Source: an uncultured Pedosphaera sp. (GTDB lineage: Bacteria; Verrucomicrobiota; Verrucomicrobiia; Limisphaerales; Pedosphaeraceae). Taken from it: a stretch of DNA of 64,000 nucleotides. The notes beneath the pieces were generated by a model. The model did not search any database. It was given only the letters and a program-made list of their open reading frames with translations, and was not told the DNA's origin. The stretch lies in NCBI GenBank assembly GCA_903918755.1, contig CAIXFN010000049.1, positions 1 to 64,000 on the forward strand. The letters are read 5' to 3'. Positions 43,671-52,810 of the stretch are shown piece by piece. Position 1 is the first letter of the stretch; each line of letters opens with the position of its first letter. The position numbers and the translations under genes are program-made.

Positions 43671-46117
43671 GCAACCAAAGCTTCTCTTCTGTTCGCCGCG
43701 CACCCCGTTTGGCGTGGGGCCGGATCATGCCGTTATTGTTGGCGACCAGTCTCGCCGCCCGCGGCGGTGCCATCACGCCGGTCATTCCCGCCGCCGCCCG
43801 GCCGCTGCCGTTGAGCGCCGTCCGGTTGACGGGCGGGCCGCTCCTGCACGCGCAGGAACTGGATGCCCGTTATTTGCTCGCGCTGGAGCCGGACCGCATG
43901 CTGGCCGGTTATCGTTTGCGCGCGGGTTTGGAGCCGAAGGCGAAGGGCTACGGCGGCTGGGATTCGGTGGAGGGGAAGCAACTCACCGGTCATATTGGCG
44001 GCCACTATCTCTCCGCGGTGAGCCTGATGTATGCCGCCACGGGCGATGCGCGGTTCAAGGAGCGGGCGGATTACCTGGTGGCGGCGTTGAAGGAAGTGCA
44101 GGACAAGAACGGCGATGGCTATCTGGGCGCGTTGGCCAATGGCCGGGAGCGGTTTGCGGAGGTGGCGCGCGGGGAGATTCGTTCCGGGGGCTTTGACCTC
44201 AACGGTCTGTGGTCGCCCTGGTACGTGCTGCACAAGACCTACGCCGGGCTGCGGGATGCCTACCGGTTCGCGGGGAATGCCGAGGCGTTGGCGGTGGAAA
44301 TCAAGTTTGCCGCGTGGGCCGAGGGCATCCTGTCACATCTGGACGAGGCCCAGACCCAGCGGATGTTGAACACCGAGTTTGGCGGCATGAACGAAATCTT
44401 TGCCGATCTTTACGCTGACACCGGCAATCGCCGGTGGCTGGCGCTTTCCTACCGGTTCGAGCATCACGCCTTTACCGATCCCCTGAAGCGGCACGAGGAC
44501 AATCTGGCGGGCAAGCATGGCAACACGCAGGTGCCCAAAATGCTCGGATCGCTGGCGCGATTCGCCTACACGGGTGATCCCGGGGATGGTTATGCGGCGG
44601 GATTTTTCTGGGACCGGGTGGCGCAGCACCACAGTTACGCCACGGGCGGGCATGGCAAGGACGAGTACTTTGGCGAGCCGGACCAGTTGTCCGACCGGGT
44701 GGACGGCCGCACCGCCGAAACTTGCAATGTTTACAATATGTTGAAAATGTCCCGCCGGCTGTTCAGCCTCCGGCCGGACGCGCATTATGCGGATTTTCAG
44801 GAACGCGCCCTCTTCAACCACATCCTGGCGTCCCAGGATCCAACCGAGGGCTGGGCCTGCTACATGGTGCCGGTGGGTCGGGGCGTTCAGCACGAATACG
44901 AGCGCAACATGCTGGATGGAGGATTCACGTGCTGCACCGGTTCCAGCATGGAAAGCCATGCGCTGCATGGCGATGGCATTTACTACGAAACCGGCGACCA
45001 ATTGTGGGTGAATGTTTACGCGCCTTCCACGGCGGATTGGCAGTCCGCGGGGGTGAAGCTCGCGATGGCGACTGACTTTCCCGAAGGCGAAACGGCCACC
45101 CTGAAGCTGGCCCTGGCCGCGCCGCGATCCTTCACCCTGAGCCTGCGTCGTCCTTATTGGGTGGGGACCAATTTTTCCCTCCGGGTAAATGGCGAGTTGG
45201 TGGCCGAACCGGCCACCCCGTCCGTGGCGGGTGGCGGGGCGAAGCGCAGCGGTCCCGCCGCGCTGCCGAAAGTCAGTTCCTTCATCAACTTGAAGCATGA
45301 TTGGAAGGACGGCGACACGGTGGTCATCAGCCTACCGAAGACCCTGCGTCTCGAGCCCCTGCCCGACAATCCCGGCCGCGCCGCGCTGCTTTGGGGGCCG
45401 CTGGTGCTGGCCGGAGATCTCGGACCCGAGGAAGGGCGGGGTGGCGGTCACCCGGAGACCGTCCCAGTTTTTGTGGCGGCCGGCCGGCCTTTGGCGGAGT
45501 GGTTATTACCGGTGACCGGAAAGCCCGGCGAATTCCGCACCGCCGGGGTGGGGCGGGATCGGGACGTGGATTTGGTGCCGTTCTATCGTTTGCACCGCCG
45601 GACCTACGCGCTCTATTGGGATTTGTTCACCCCGCCGGAATGGGAGCAGCAATCCGCGCAACTGGCGGCGGAACGCGAGCGGCAGCTCCGGTTGGAAGCC
45701 GCCACGGTGGGATTTGCCCAACCGGGGCTGATGCAGGCGGAACGGGATGCCAACATGCAGGGGGAGGACACGGAACCGCTCCGCCTGATGGGCCGGCCCG
45801 GCCGGCGGGGCACCCGGTGGATTTCCTTCGACCTCCCGGTGGATCCCGCGTCCCCGCTGGCCCTGGTGGTGACCTATAACCACGATGAATGGCAGGAGCG
45901 CCATTTCGACGTCCTGGTGGATGGACGCAAGGTGGGGGAGCAGACCATTGAGCGGCGTGGCCCCACCACCTTTTTCGACGGAACCTACCCGGTCCCGGCT
46001 GAACTCGTGCAGGGAAAGCGTAAAGTCACCGTGCGTTTTCAAGCCCAGGCGGGCAGCGAATTGGGGGCCGTGTTCGGCATCCGCGTGATCAAAAAGGACG
46101 GATCCGTCCCACCTTAA
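43667..46117 (+). CDS. GH127-family beta-L-arabinofuranosidase-like protein (DUF1680)
   Basis: An 816-residue exported hydrolase of the GH127/DUF1680 family, whose studied members remove beta-L-arabinofuranose. TAETCNVYNMLKM has the Glu/Cys zinc ligands, and GGFTCCTGSSMESHA the CC pair that includes the catalytic Cys. An N-terminal hydrophobic stretch (IMPLLLATSLAARGG) acts as signal. After about residue 560 a C-terminal beta domain follows (ISFDLPVDPASPLALVVTYN). It ends the GH32, peptidase, GH127 operon, suggesting use of a plant or algal arabino-glycan. Confidence 0.88.
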   Translation: MSNQSFSSVRRAPRLAWGRIMPLLLATSLAARGGAITPVIPAAARPLPLSAVRLTGGPLLHAQELDARYLLALEPDRMLAGYRLRAGLEPKAKGYGGWDSVEGKQLTGHIGGHYLSAVSLMYAATGDARFKERADYLVAALKEVQDKNGDGYLGALANGRERFAEVARGEIRSGGFDLNGLWSPWYVLHKTYAGLRDAYRFAGNAEALAVEIKFAAWAEGILSHLDEAQTQRMLNTEFGGMNEIFADLYADTGNRRWLALSYRFEHHAFTDPLKRHEDNLAGKHGNTQVPKMLGSLARFAYTGDPGDGYAAGFFWDRVAQHHSYATGGHGKDEYFGEPDQLSDRVDGRTAETCNVYNMLKMSRRLFSLRPDAHYADFQERALFNHILASQDPTEGWACYMVPVGRGVQHEYERNMLDGGFTCCTGSSMESHALHGDGIYYETGDQLWVNVYAPSTADWQSAGVKLAMATDFPEGETATLKLALAAPRSFTLSLRRPYWVGTNFSLRVNGELVAEPATPSVAGGGAKRSGPAALPKVSSFINLKHDWKDGDTVVISLPKTLRLEPLPDNPGRAALLWGPLVLAGDLGPEEGRGGGHPETVPVFVAAGRPLAEWLLPVTGKPGEFRTAGVGRDRDVDLVPFYRLHRRTYALYWDLFTPPEWEQQSAQLAAERERQLRLEAATVGFAQPGLMQAERDANMQGEDTEPLRLMGRPGRRGTRWISFDLPVDPASPLALVVTYNHDEWQERHFDVLVDGRKVGEQTIERRGPTTFFDGTYPVPAELVQGKRKVTVRFQAQAGSELGAVFGIRVIKKDGSVPP

Positions 46118-46220
46118 GCGCGGTGGTTGGCCGGGCCGCGAGCCAGGTCGGTGCCTCATGCGATTCGCCCCGCGCGGCTCGCCATCCGTCCCAAGCTGCC
46201 GACAACTGGTCCCAAAATCT

Positions 46221-46249
46221 TCGACCGTTGGGGGTGATGCCATGCATAA
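46221..46249 (+). promoter_or_regulatory. Leaderless-type promoter of the haloperoxidase gene
   Basis: TCGACC (46221-46226), 17 bases, GCATAA (46244-46249), 8 bases before the ATG at 46258. Confidence 0.4.
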
Positions 46250-46257
46250 GTTGCCCT

Positions 46258-48435
46258 ATGAACACCAAAAAATGGTTATGGCAACTACCTTTGACGTTTC
46301 CTGGGCGGATGGCGCGGGGGATATTCGCACTCCTCCTGTTCGCGATTTATTGGGGCAGTATCGGCGATTGCCGGGCGGGGGCTTCCAACAGCATCGCCCG
46401 GGTTTGGAATGAGCGCGCGATTGCCGCGATCCGGGTCGATACGCCGCATCCGCCGGCCCAGGCGCGCAATCTCTTCAGCCTCTCCGTGTGCATGTATGAC
46501 GCCTGGGCGGCGTATGATACCAACGGGGCGGTCGGTTTCATTTATCACGCCAAGCACACGGCGGCCGACGTGACCGCGGCCCGGAACGAGGCGATCAGCT
46601 ATGCGGCCTACCGCCTGCTCAAGGAGCGGCACGTCTATTCCCGGACGGCGACGAATACCTTGCCGCTGGATGATCTCTGCATGGCCACCCTCGGGTATGA
46701 CACGAACAATGTTTCGCGGGACACCTCCACGCCCGCCGGGGTGGGCAATGCGATTTACGATGCCGTCTCGGCCTGGTTTATCAATGACGGGGCCAACCAG
46801 ACCAACGGCACCCCTTACCCGGTGGCCAATCCGCCCGTCGCGTATCCCGACCTTCCCGCCAGCCAGGGCGGTTACGTGTTTGTCAATCCACCGCTCGCGG
46901 TGGCCCGGGAGGGCATCACCGACGGCACCAACCACACGGTGGCGGATATCAATAGTTGGCAAAGACTGATCGTGGCCAATTCCGTGGACCAGAACGGATT
47001 TCCGCAAAACCCCTTGCAAAAGTATCTCGGCGCGCAGTGGTTGGGGGTGCGGCCTTTTCAATTGGAGCGCACCGATTCCTCGCGGCCCTGGATTGATCCG
47101 GGACCGCCCCCGCGATTTGGCACGGCGACACATGCCCAGTTCGTGAAAGAGATCGTGGCCGTGATTCTAGCCAGCAGCCAGTTGACGCCGGATGACGGAG
47201 TCACGGTGGACATTTCGCCCGGAGCGTATGGCAATAACAGCCTCGATTACGCGGGAGATTACGGCACCACCAACCTTAACCTTTATGACGGGCAGGGATA
47301 CCCGAGCAACCCCGTTACCGGGGTTCCTTACCCATCCAATATCGTTTTGCGGGGGGATTATGCGCGGGCACTGGCGGAGTTTTGGGCAGATGGTCCGAGT
47401 TCCGAGACGCCGCCCGGCCATTGGAATGTGATCGCCAATAATGTCGCGGACAATCCGCTAACCGTCAAAAAGGTCGGTGGCGTGGGGCCGGTCGTAGATG
47501 ACTTGGAATGGGATGTCAAAGCGTATTTCGCCCTCAATGCCGCTCTCCATGAGGCCGCTTGTTCCTGTTGGGCTATCAAGCGCTACTACGCAGCCTGGCG
47601 TCCGCTCAGCGCCGTTCGGTATTTGGGCGGCCTTGGCCAGTGCAGCGATCCGGCACTGCCTTCCTACAACACGAACGGCCTGCCGCTCATCACTAATCTG
47701 ATCGAATTGGTCACCGCTGATTCCGTAGCAACCGGCCGCCATGCCGGGCTAACGCCGGGGAAAATCGCGATCTACGCCTGGCCCGGTCAGCCAACTGATC
47801 CCACTTCCGATTATCAGGGCGCGGTGTGGCAGCATGCCGACAATTGGGTGGCTTACCAAAAGAAGACTTTTGTGACTCCGGCTTTTCCTGGCTACATTTC
47901 CGGCCACAGCACTTTCAGTCGCGCCGCCGCCGAGGTGCTGACCGCCATCACGGGTTCTCCGTATTTCCCGGGCGGCCTTGCCTCCTACACGGTCAACACA
48001 CTGGTGAATGAATTCGGACCATCGCAACCCGTCACTTTACAGTGGGCCAGCTACTACGACGCGGCGGACCAGGCGGGTCTCTCAAGGATCTGGGGCGGCA
48101 TCCACCCGCCAGTGGACAATCTGGAGGGGCGCATTGTGGGGGCCGCCACCGGCCAGGGGACATGGAGTGTCGCGCGGAAGTACTTCGATGGCTCCATCCT
48201 CACCTCTCCCATCACCCTGACGCTTAAAAAGGTGAACGCCGGCCAGGCTGAAGTGCGGTTTAACACGACCCGCGCGATGTACTACAAGCTGCAAGTCGCC
48301 ACGAACTTGAGCGCGCGGGCGTTCGCGGATTTGCCCGGGGGCGTGATTCAGGCGCATGATTCCTCGCTCGCCATCACTAACAACCTCAACGGGGCGGGAG
48401 CGTTCTTTCGCGCGGTGCGCAGCCTCGCTCCCTAA
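46258..48435 (+). CDS. Vanadium haloperoxidase/PAP2-superfamily secreted protein
   Basis: A 725-residue exported protein of the vanadium-dependent haloperoxidase/PAP2 superfamily. The phosphate- or vanadate-binding pattern is seen as KRYYAAWRPLSAVRY, then PGYISGHSTFSRAA, then LSRIWGGIHPPVDN, with the acid-base His in the SGHS and GGIH parts. A signal peptide is near residues 1-40. The last 55 residues (YYKLQVATNLS, FFRAVRSL) form the C-terminal module shared with the proteins at 1399 and 55650. Whether it halogenates or is a phosphatase is not decided. I used ATG 46258 after a promoter-like pair. Confidence 0.82.
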   Translation: MNTKKWLWQLPLTFPGRMARGIFALLLFAIYWGSIGDCRAGASNSIARVWNERAIAAIRVDTPHPPAQARNLFSLSVCMYDAWAAYDTNGAVGFIYHAKHTAADVTAARNEAISYAAYRLLKERHVYSRTATNTLPLDDLCMATLGYDTNNVSRDTSTPAGVGNAIYDAVSAWFINDGANQTNGTPYPVANPPVAYPDLPASQGGYVFVNPPLAVAREGITDGTNHTVADINSWQRLIVANSVDQNGFPQNPLQKYLGAQWLGVRPFQLERTDSSRPWIDPGPPPRFGTATHAQFVKEIVAVILASSQLTPDDGVTVDISPGAYGNNSLDYAGDYGTTNLNLYDGQGYPSNPVTGVPYPSNIVLRGDYARALAEFWADGPSSETPPGHWNVIANNVADNPLTVKKVGGVGPVVDDLEWDVKAYFALNAALHEAACSCWAIKRYYAAWRPLSAVRYLGGLGQCSDPALPSYNTNGLPLITNLIELVTADSVATGRHAGLTPGKIAIYAWPGQPTDPTSDYQGAVWQHADNWVAYQKKTFVTPAFPGYISGHSTFSRAAAEVLTAITGSPYFPGGLASYTVNTLVNEFGPSQPVTLQWASYYDAADQAGLSRIWGGIHPPVDNLEGRIVGAATGQGTWSVARKYFDGSILTSPITLTLKKVNAGQAEVRFNTTRAMYYKLQVATNLSARAFADLPGGVIQAHDSSLAITNNLNGAGAFFRAVRSLAP

Positions 48436-48459
48436 TCCTCGCGTCTGGCGTCTAATCCC

Positions 48460-49377
48460 ATGAAAGCCCATGCTAATGCCGTGGCGGCGATTACGATTCG
48501 CCAAACGGCCTGGCCTTCGTCGGGTTTTCTGCAGGGGGGCATCGAATCGCGGCTCCATTGGTTGTTCCGGTGCGCGGTTTTCCTGGAGTTTACCGGGCAT
48601 GGAGCGTGCGGGATTCACACCAAGTCAGCCTGGCTGCCGTACTTTCATGTCTTCGCGATTCCCGATGCCATGGCCTGGCGGTTGATGCCCTTGATTGGCT
48701 CAATTGATATAGCTCTGGGGGTGATGGCGCTCTTTCGCCCATGTCGCGCGCTGCTCGTATATATGGTGGTTTGGGGGGGCTTCACGGCGCTGCTGCGCCC
48801 GGCCGCCGGTGAAGGGGCTTGGGAATTCATCGAACGTTCATACAATTACGGCGTACCGCTGGCTTTTCTGCTGCTGCATGCCGCCGGCCGGCCGGCCGGG
48901 TGGTTTGCGCCGCTTCAGCTACCGGCCCCGCTTTGCGCCGGTAGCCAACGAACCCTCGTTTGGACGTTACGCATCATCGTCGCCCTGATGTTGGTTGGCC
49001 ACGGCGGATTTGGCGCCTTCATGGGCAAGGCCAATCTGCTCGTCTTCTATCGCGCGGCCGGTCTCAGTCATCTCGGCCTGCCGCTGGAAATGCTCCGGGC
49101 CGGGATTGGGTTCCTTGAAATCGGTCTGGGAGTCCTGGCGGTGATCACCAACCGGCCGGCCTTCTTCGGTTTCATCTGCCTTTGGAAGCTCGCCTCGGAG
49201 TCGCTGTACCTCTTTGCGGGAATGCCGGTGGCATGTTGGGAGGTCGTGGAGCGGGGCGGCAGTTATCTCGCTCCGCTGGCCTTGCTCTGCGCGTTGGCAC
49301 CTGCTTTCGGCCCGCCCCCGGAACCGGCACCCGCGGCGCCAGCCTGTGCCTTGCCAAACCCGGTTGGAGGACCATGA
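48460..49377 (+). CDS. DoxX-like membrane protein with internal duplication
   Basis: A 305-residue membrane protein with about eight hydrophobic helices. Two halves look alike: [21 protein letters not shown] near 42 and [20 protein letters not shown] near 177 share GHGxxG, and each is followed by a helix with an IGxxxIxLGVxA pattern. DoxX-like proteins carry similar helices, though the function is unknown. The last 30 residues are Pro/Ala-rich. The stop overlaps the start of the prepilin-like gene as ATGA. Confidence 0.65.
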   Translation: MKAHANAVAAITIRQTAWPSSGFLQGGIESRLHWLFRCAVFLEFTGHGACGIHTKSAWLPYFHVFAIPDAMAWRLMPLIGSIDIALGVMALFRPCRALLVYMVVWGGFTALLRPAAGEGAWEFIERSYNYGVPLAFLLLHAAGRPAGWFAPLQLPAPLCAGSQRTLVWTLRIIVALMLVGHGGFGAFMGKANLLVFYRAAGLSHLGLPLEMLRAGIGFLEIGLGVLAVITNRPAFFGFICLWKLASESLYLFAGMPVACWEVVERGGSYLAPLALLCALAPAFGPPPEPAPAAPACALPNPVGGP

Positions 49378-50069
49378 AAACCGGCGCACGGGCCACGGTG
49401 CGAGGTTTCACCCTGATCGAGTTGCTGGTGGTGATGGCCATCCTGGCCATCCTGGCCGGATTGCTGCTGCCCGCCCTGGCCCGCAGCAAAGCGCGCGCGA
49501 CGCGGATCAACTGCGTGGCCAACTTGAAACAAATCGGGCTGGGGCTGCGCTTGTGGTCGGACGACCATTCCGGCAAGTTTCCTTGGCGGGTGGACCAAGG
49601 TCTGGGGGGCGGCCAACCCAGTGGCTCAGACAATGCCACGGTCAATGTGCAGTTCCAGATTGCATCCAATGAACTGGCTAACACCTCCCTGCTGCTGTGT
49701 CCAACCGATATCAAACTTCGGGCCGCCGAAAGTTTTGCGGCCTGCACCCGAACGAATCTGAGTTACACCCTGGGTTATGATGCCGATGAGCGGAAGCCGG
49801 GCAATATTCTGGCGGCGGATCGGAACCTGAGCGGCTTCGATGTCGTGGGCCTCCCGGATGGCACTTCGTGTTACACCATTGACGGAGCCGGCGGCGGCGG
49901 CCTCAATGCGAAATGGAGGAAGGCGGTCTGTCATGGCGCCACCGCCGGGAATGTCAGTTTCGGGGACGGCAGCGTGAAGCAGTTTGGTCCGCCGGCATTG
50001 CTAGCAACCATTCTGGGCATCAACCCCGCGGATACCGTGCAGGGCAGTTTGCTTTTCTTCGTGCCGTAG
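49374..50069 (+). CDS. Type II/IV prepilin-like secreted protein
   Basis: A 231-residue protein with a prepilin peptidase site and helix, [20 protein letters not shown] (cut before Phe, Glu at +5), followed by [22 protein letters not shown], a pattern of the many Planctomycete/Verrucomicrobial pseudopilins. The C-terminal domain ([20 protein letters not shown]) is also typical. It is exported to the inner membrane and may belong to a pilus-like or type II-like system; the giant secretin at 58794 may be related. Start ATG 49374 overlaps the upstream gene. Confidence 0.85.
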   Translation: MKTGARATVRGFTLIELLVVMAILAILAGLLLPALARSKARATRINCVANLKQIGLGLRLWSDDHSGKFPWRVDQGLGGGQPSGSDNATVNVQFQIASNELANTSLLLCPTDIKLRAAESFAACTRTNLSYTLGYDADERKPGNILAADRNLSGFDVVGLPDGTSCYTIDGAGGGGLNAKWRKAVCHGATAGNVSFGDGSVKQFGPPALLATILGINPADTVQGSLLFFVP

Positions 50070-50611
50070 TTGGCCGGATGTCAGTTCCCATCAGTGAAGA
50101 GTCGGACCTGGCCATGGGGTTCCGGATTACCGGTCGGTTTTCGTCCGAGGAATTGATGCTTGTTCTTGCCCTGCTGGCCAATCTCCCAAGCACTCGCGCA
50201 TTGGAAATATTTCCCCGTAGTGTCGAAAAAGGCCATCTCAGTTTGGTTACACAAATCCCGCCACTTCTCGGCCAGCTGCTGCTGATAAAAGCATCTAGCC
50301 AATCCGCCCATGGGGGAAACACCCCCTTTACTTTCACGTCCTAACCGCTAGGGTGTGAATTGAGAATGCCAAAATTTCCATTCTGGCGCAGGCCACATAG
50401 GTAATAGATCTCGCTGTAATAGGGGGGCCGATTATTTGGGATTGAAGTAGGGCAGCAGCCTCAAGTGCCAGACCGAAATTTTTGGTAAAACGCGGCTGGT
50501 CGTCACTATGTGGTACCGCTACCGCCGGGTGCACGACGGCTTCGCTAAACACGAAGAGATTTGAAGACGTGACTGTTTCCCAAGGCGCTCCATCATCGAA
50601 CGAGAAAACCT
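50070..50611. other. Gap with a decayed gene fragment
   Basis: No intact gene. 50078-50190 is a degenerate copy of part of the membrane-protein gene at 52811 (see the pseudogene entry). The rest (50200-50611) is more AT-rich and holds open frames without recognisable protein features. Confidence 0.55.
50078..50190 (+). pseudogene. Decayed fragment of the 52811 membrane-protein gene
   Basis: The translation ISEESDLAMGFRITGRF resembles ISEERDLATGCRMAGWF in the membrane protein at 52811-53518. At DNA level CCATCAGTGAAGAG is shared exactly with the region near 53205. The similarity fades after about 100 bases and the N-terminal part of the gene is missing. It is a truncated remnant or a product of recombination. 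Confidence 0.6.
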
Positions 50612-51025
50612 ATGCGCGCTATTTTGCTCTGCGCCGTCATCATGCTAGGAGTAGTCGGCTGTGAATCTGACGCGAAAATACATCAGCTGTTTTACGGAAC
50701 AACTCCGCCCTCGGTGGTTTCAATCACCATTGGAGACGTTGAATCCGTGAAGTCTACAGGCAAAGGCGGTCTTCCTTCGCCTTCGATGGTTTCGCCAAAC
50801 CAGCTAGCTATTGTAAAGATGGTCAATATCCTCAAAGGTCAAGGCGTCGGGGAGAAAATCGGGCTTGCTTACGACGCTGGAAGAAGCAATGAACCGGTAG
50901 CGAAACAGAGATATGTTTTCTTGTGGGATCAATCCGGTGAGTGCATTCGATACTTCACAGTGAAGGGGAATCTTTATGTCAAAGACGGTCGCGAGATTCC
51001 GTTGGCTGAATTGAAGAAGCAATAA
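50612..51025 (+). CDS. Small lipoprotein of unknown function
   Basis: A 137-residue protein with a lipobox LGVVGC (Cys17). The mature part has SITIGDVESVKSTGKGG and YVFLWDQSGECIRYFTVKGN, the latter reminding of small beta-rich domains. Base composition is more AT-rich than in neighbouring genes, which suggests recent acquisition. It is flanked by gene-poor sequence. No family was recognised. Confidence 0.6.
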   Translation: MRAILLCAVIMLGVVGCESDAKIHQLFYGTTPPSVVSITIGDVESVKSTGKGGLPSPSMVSPNQLAIVKMVNILKGQGVGEKIGLAYDAGRSNEPVAKQRYVFLWDQSGECIRYFTVKGNLYVKDGREIPLAELKKQ

Positions 51026-51846
51026 GCCGCCCCGCCCGGTGTCCCGCCGAATGTAATACGTAAAACGGGTCAATCCACGTATGATCCGTTTTTGATTGCC
51101 TCAATGGGTTGCCCCAGTCGCCGATGGTGTGGTGAACGCAATTTACTTCTTTCACAAGTCTCTGATAATGAATGGGTTGTGATTCGGGGATGGGGAATCG
51201 ATTCGCAGAGCTTCCTCGTTGACTTCGTCTGCTTATTTGAAATTCTCTCAAAATCCCCTGCTAAATTCATACCAAAGGAATTCGAAACGCTGAATCTCGT
51301 GCTGACAATCAAACCGGCGGCTTGTTCGCCCGAGGTAGCGCGCAGCGAAGCCGGGTCCTTGCTCCGGCCGGCTCGCTCTTTGACGTTTTGAATGCAACCT
51401 CGGCAATCGCCGGTCGCCCGCTTACCGAATCGGCTGGGAATGGCGTTCCCTGCCGCGTGCCCGCTGCTCCGATCGGCCGCGCCAGGTACCCCGCCATCCG
51501 CAATGTTTCTATCAAAGAGCAAGGACAACCTGGAGGCCGGATGTCGCGCCCAACTAAAGTAGTTTGGGTTCTGCACCTGTCCTGCCACGCCATGCGGTAT
51601 ACGCTAGGGTGTGCAGGTTGGGGGGAAGGGCCGGCGGAACTCCCCGCCTTGAGCCGGTTCTTCCCGGGCTCGGAGTGCCCGATTCTTTGGCCACAACATA
51701 ATTTTTTGGAGCGATTTGATCTCACCAGCAAAGGCAAAGGCCAATTGAATGGCGGGTGTCAGTCATCGATTGAAAATTAAGATTCGTCCGGGACCGGGAT
51801 TCAGATCGGCCTTGGCGAAAGCCGCAGCCCGGGCTAACTTTGATGC
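51026..51846. other. Gene-poor accessory gap
   Basis: I find no convincing gene. 51092-51391 has an open frame starting with TTG whose composition is poorly protein-like. 51030-51310 is AT-rich; 51310-51780 is GC-rich with no recognisable feature. The 12-mer CGCTAGGGTGTG occurs here (near 51603) and again near 50346. Confidence 0.5.
51812..51840 (+). promoter_or_regulatory. Leaderless-type promoter of the toxin-antitoxin pair
   Basis: TTGGCG (51812-51817), 17 bases, TAACTT (51835-51840), 6 bases before the ATG at 51847. Confidence 0.55.
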
Positions 51847-52074
51847 ATGAGTTCAGACTGGATCGAGATTCATCCGGATGTGTGCAACGGCCGGCCGGTG
51901 CTGCGTGGAACGCGCATCACCGTCCAGTCCGTATTGGAGATGCTGGCGGCGGACGATTTGGTGGATGATGTGTTGGAAGCCTTCCCCTCGCTCCGTCGCG
52001 AGCAGGTGCTGGCCTGTGTCGATCACGCGGCCCGGCTCATGGGGAACCAGTACTCGTTCGAACCTGTGGCATGA
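51847..52074 (+). CDS. DUF433 antitoxin-like protein
   Basis: A 75-residue DUF433 protein: IEIHPDVCNGRPVLRGTRI and then FPSLRREQVLACVDHAA. DUF433 proteins are predicted DNA-binding antitoxins usually followed by a PIN-like toxin, as here. Stop overlaps the toxin start by ATGA. Self-repression through the promoter just upstream is likely by family analogy. Confidence 0.88.
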   Translation: MSSDWIEIHPDVCNGRPVLRGTRITVQSVLEMLAADDLVDDVLEAFPSLRREQVLACVDHAARLMGNQYSFEPVA

Positions 52075-52412
52075 AAGGCTTTCTCTTCGACGAGAACCTA
52101 CCGCGCGTCCCAACTCTCCAAACCCGCCTCCCGGTCACGCATGCCTTGGATTTGGGGGCACGGCTTACCGACTCGCAGCTCTGGGCACACGCGGAACAAA
52201 ATGATTTGGCCATCGTCACCAAGGACACGGACTTCTCGCAGCGCATTGTCCTCCGCGTGCCTCCTCCTCGCGTGATCCATCTGCGAGTGGGCAACATGAG
52301 AGGGTGCGATTTCGCCGTGTGGCTGAAAACCGTCTGGCCCCAGATTGAATCCACCATTGCCACGCACAAGTTGGTCAATGTTTATCGGGATCGCATCGAA
52401 GCGGTGAGGTAA
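52071..52412 (+). CDS. DUF5615 PIN-like toxin
   Basis: A 113-residue PIN-like protein of the DUF5615 family: FLFDENLPR at the start and AIVTKDTDFSQR in the middle supply the acidic residues of a nuclease centre. HLRVGNMRGCDFAVWL is the usual C-terminal part. Predicted ribonuclease toxin neutralised by the DUF433 protein, with which it overlaps by four bases. Confidence 0.88.
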   Translation: MKGFLFDENLPRVPTLQTRLPVTHALDLGARLTDSQLWAHAEQNDLAIVTKDTDFSQRIVLRVPPPRVIHLRVGNMRGCDFAVWLKTVWPQIESTIATHKLVNVYRDRIEAVR

Positions 52413-52810
52413 GCGGACGAATGTCTCCGCGGCTTGGAGTCCCGGCTTCCCTGGCCCCCGAAGCTTCTTTGCGAAGGTTGGCAGCCGGCCGGCGCTTCCG
52501 CGAACCTCCTGGCTGTAGCCCCTTTTAAGAGGTGGATCCAACTGCGTCCGCCAACCGTGCCCATTTGTATCGAATCCGGAATCCCCAGTTGATGAGCCCG
52601 TCGAACTGAATCCAAGATGCGGGCAGTTAATCCAGGTTCAGTTTCGCGCCCATTGCCCGTCGCGCCCAAACTTCCGGGCCTGCTTCCGTGACAAAGCGAT
52701 GGAAAAGCCGCTGGGTCGCACCCCTTTTTCTTCGCAAAAAATAATTGTGCTTTCCTCGCTTTGTCCCTTAATGGCCCAATGAGATTTGAGGTGAGTCAAT
52801 CGCACGGACA
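52413..52810. other. Intergenic region before the ATP-grasp cassette
   Basis: No gene seen. The last 70 bases are AT-rich (ATAATTGTGC, GAGATTTGAGG) and may include a weak promoter (GTCAAT ending 10 bases before 52811). The rest is unremarkable. Confidence 0.5.

Noticed and set aside
50081-50311. Minus-strand 76-residue frame with a protein-like look (WRDLC, GKYFQCASAW)
   Set aside because: It is antisense to the decayed fragment of the membrane-protein gene, lacks a ribosome site, and cannot be tied to a family.
51092-51391. 99-residue open frame in the accessory gap
   Set aside because: TTG start, no binding site, protein-unlike composition and no recognisable motif.
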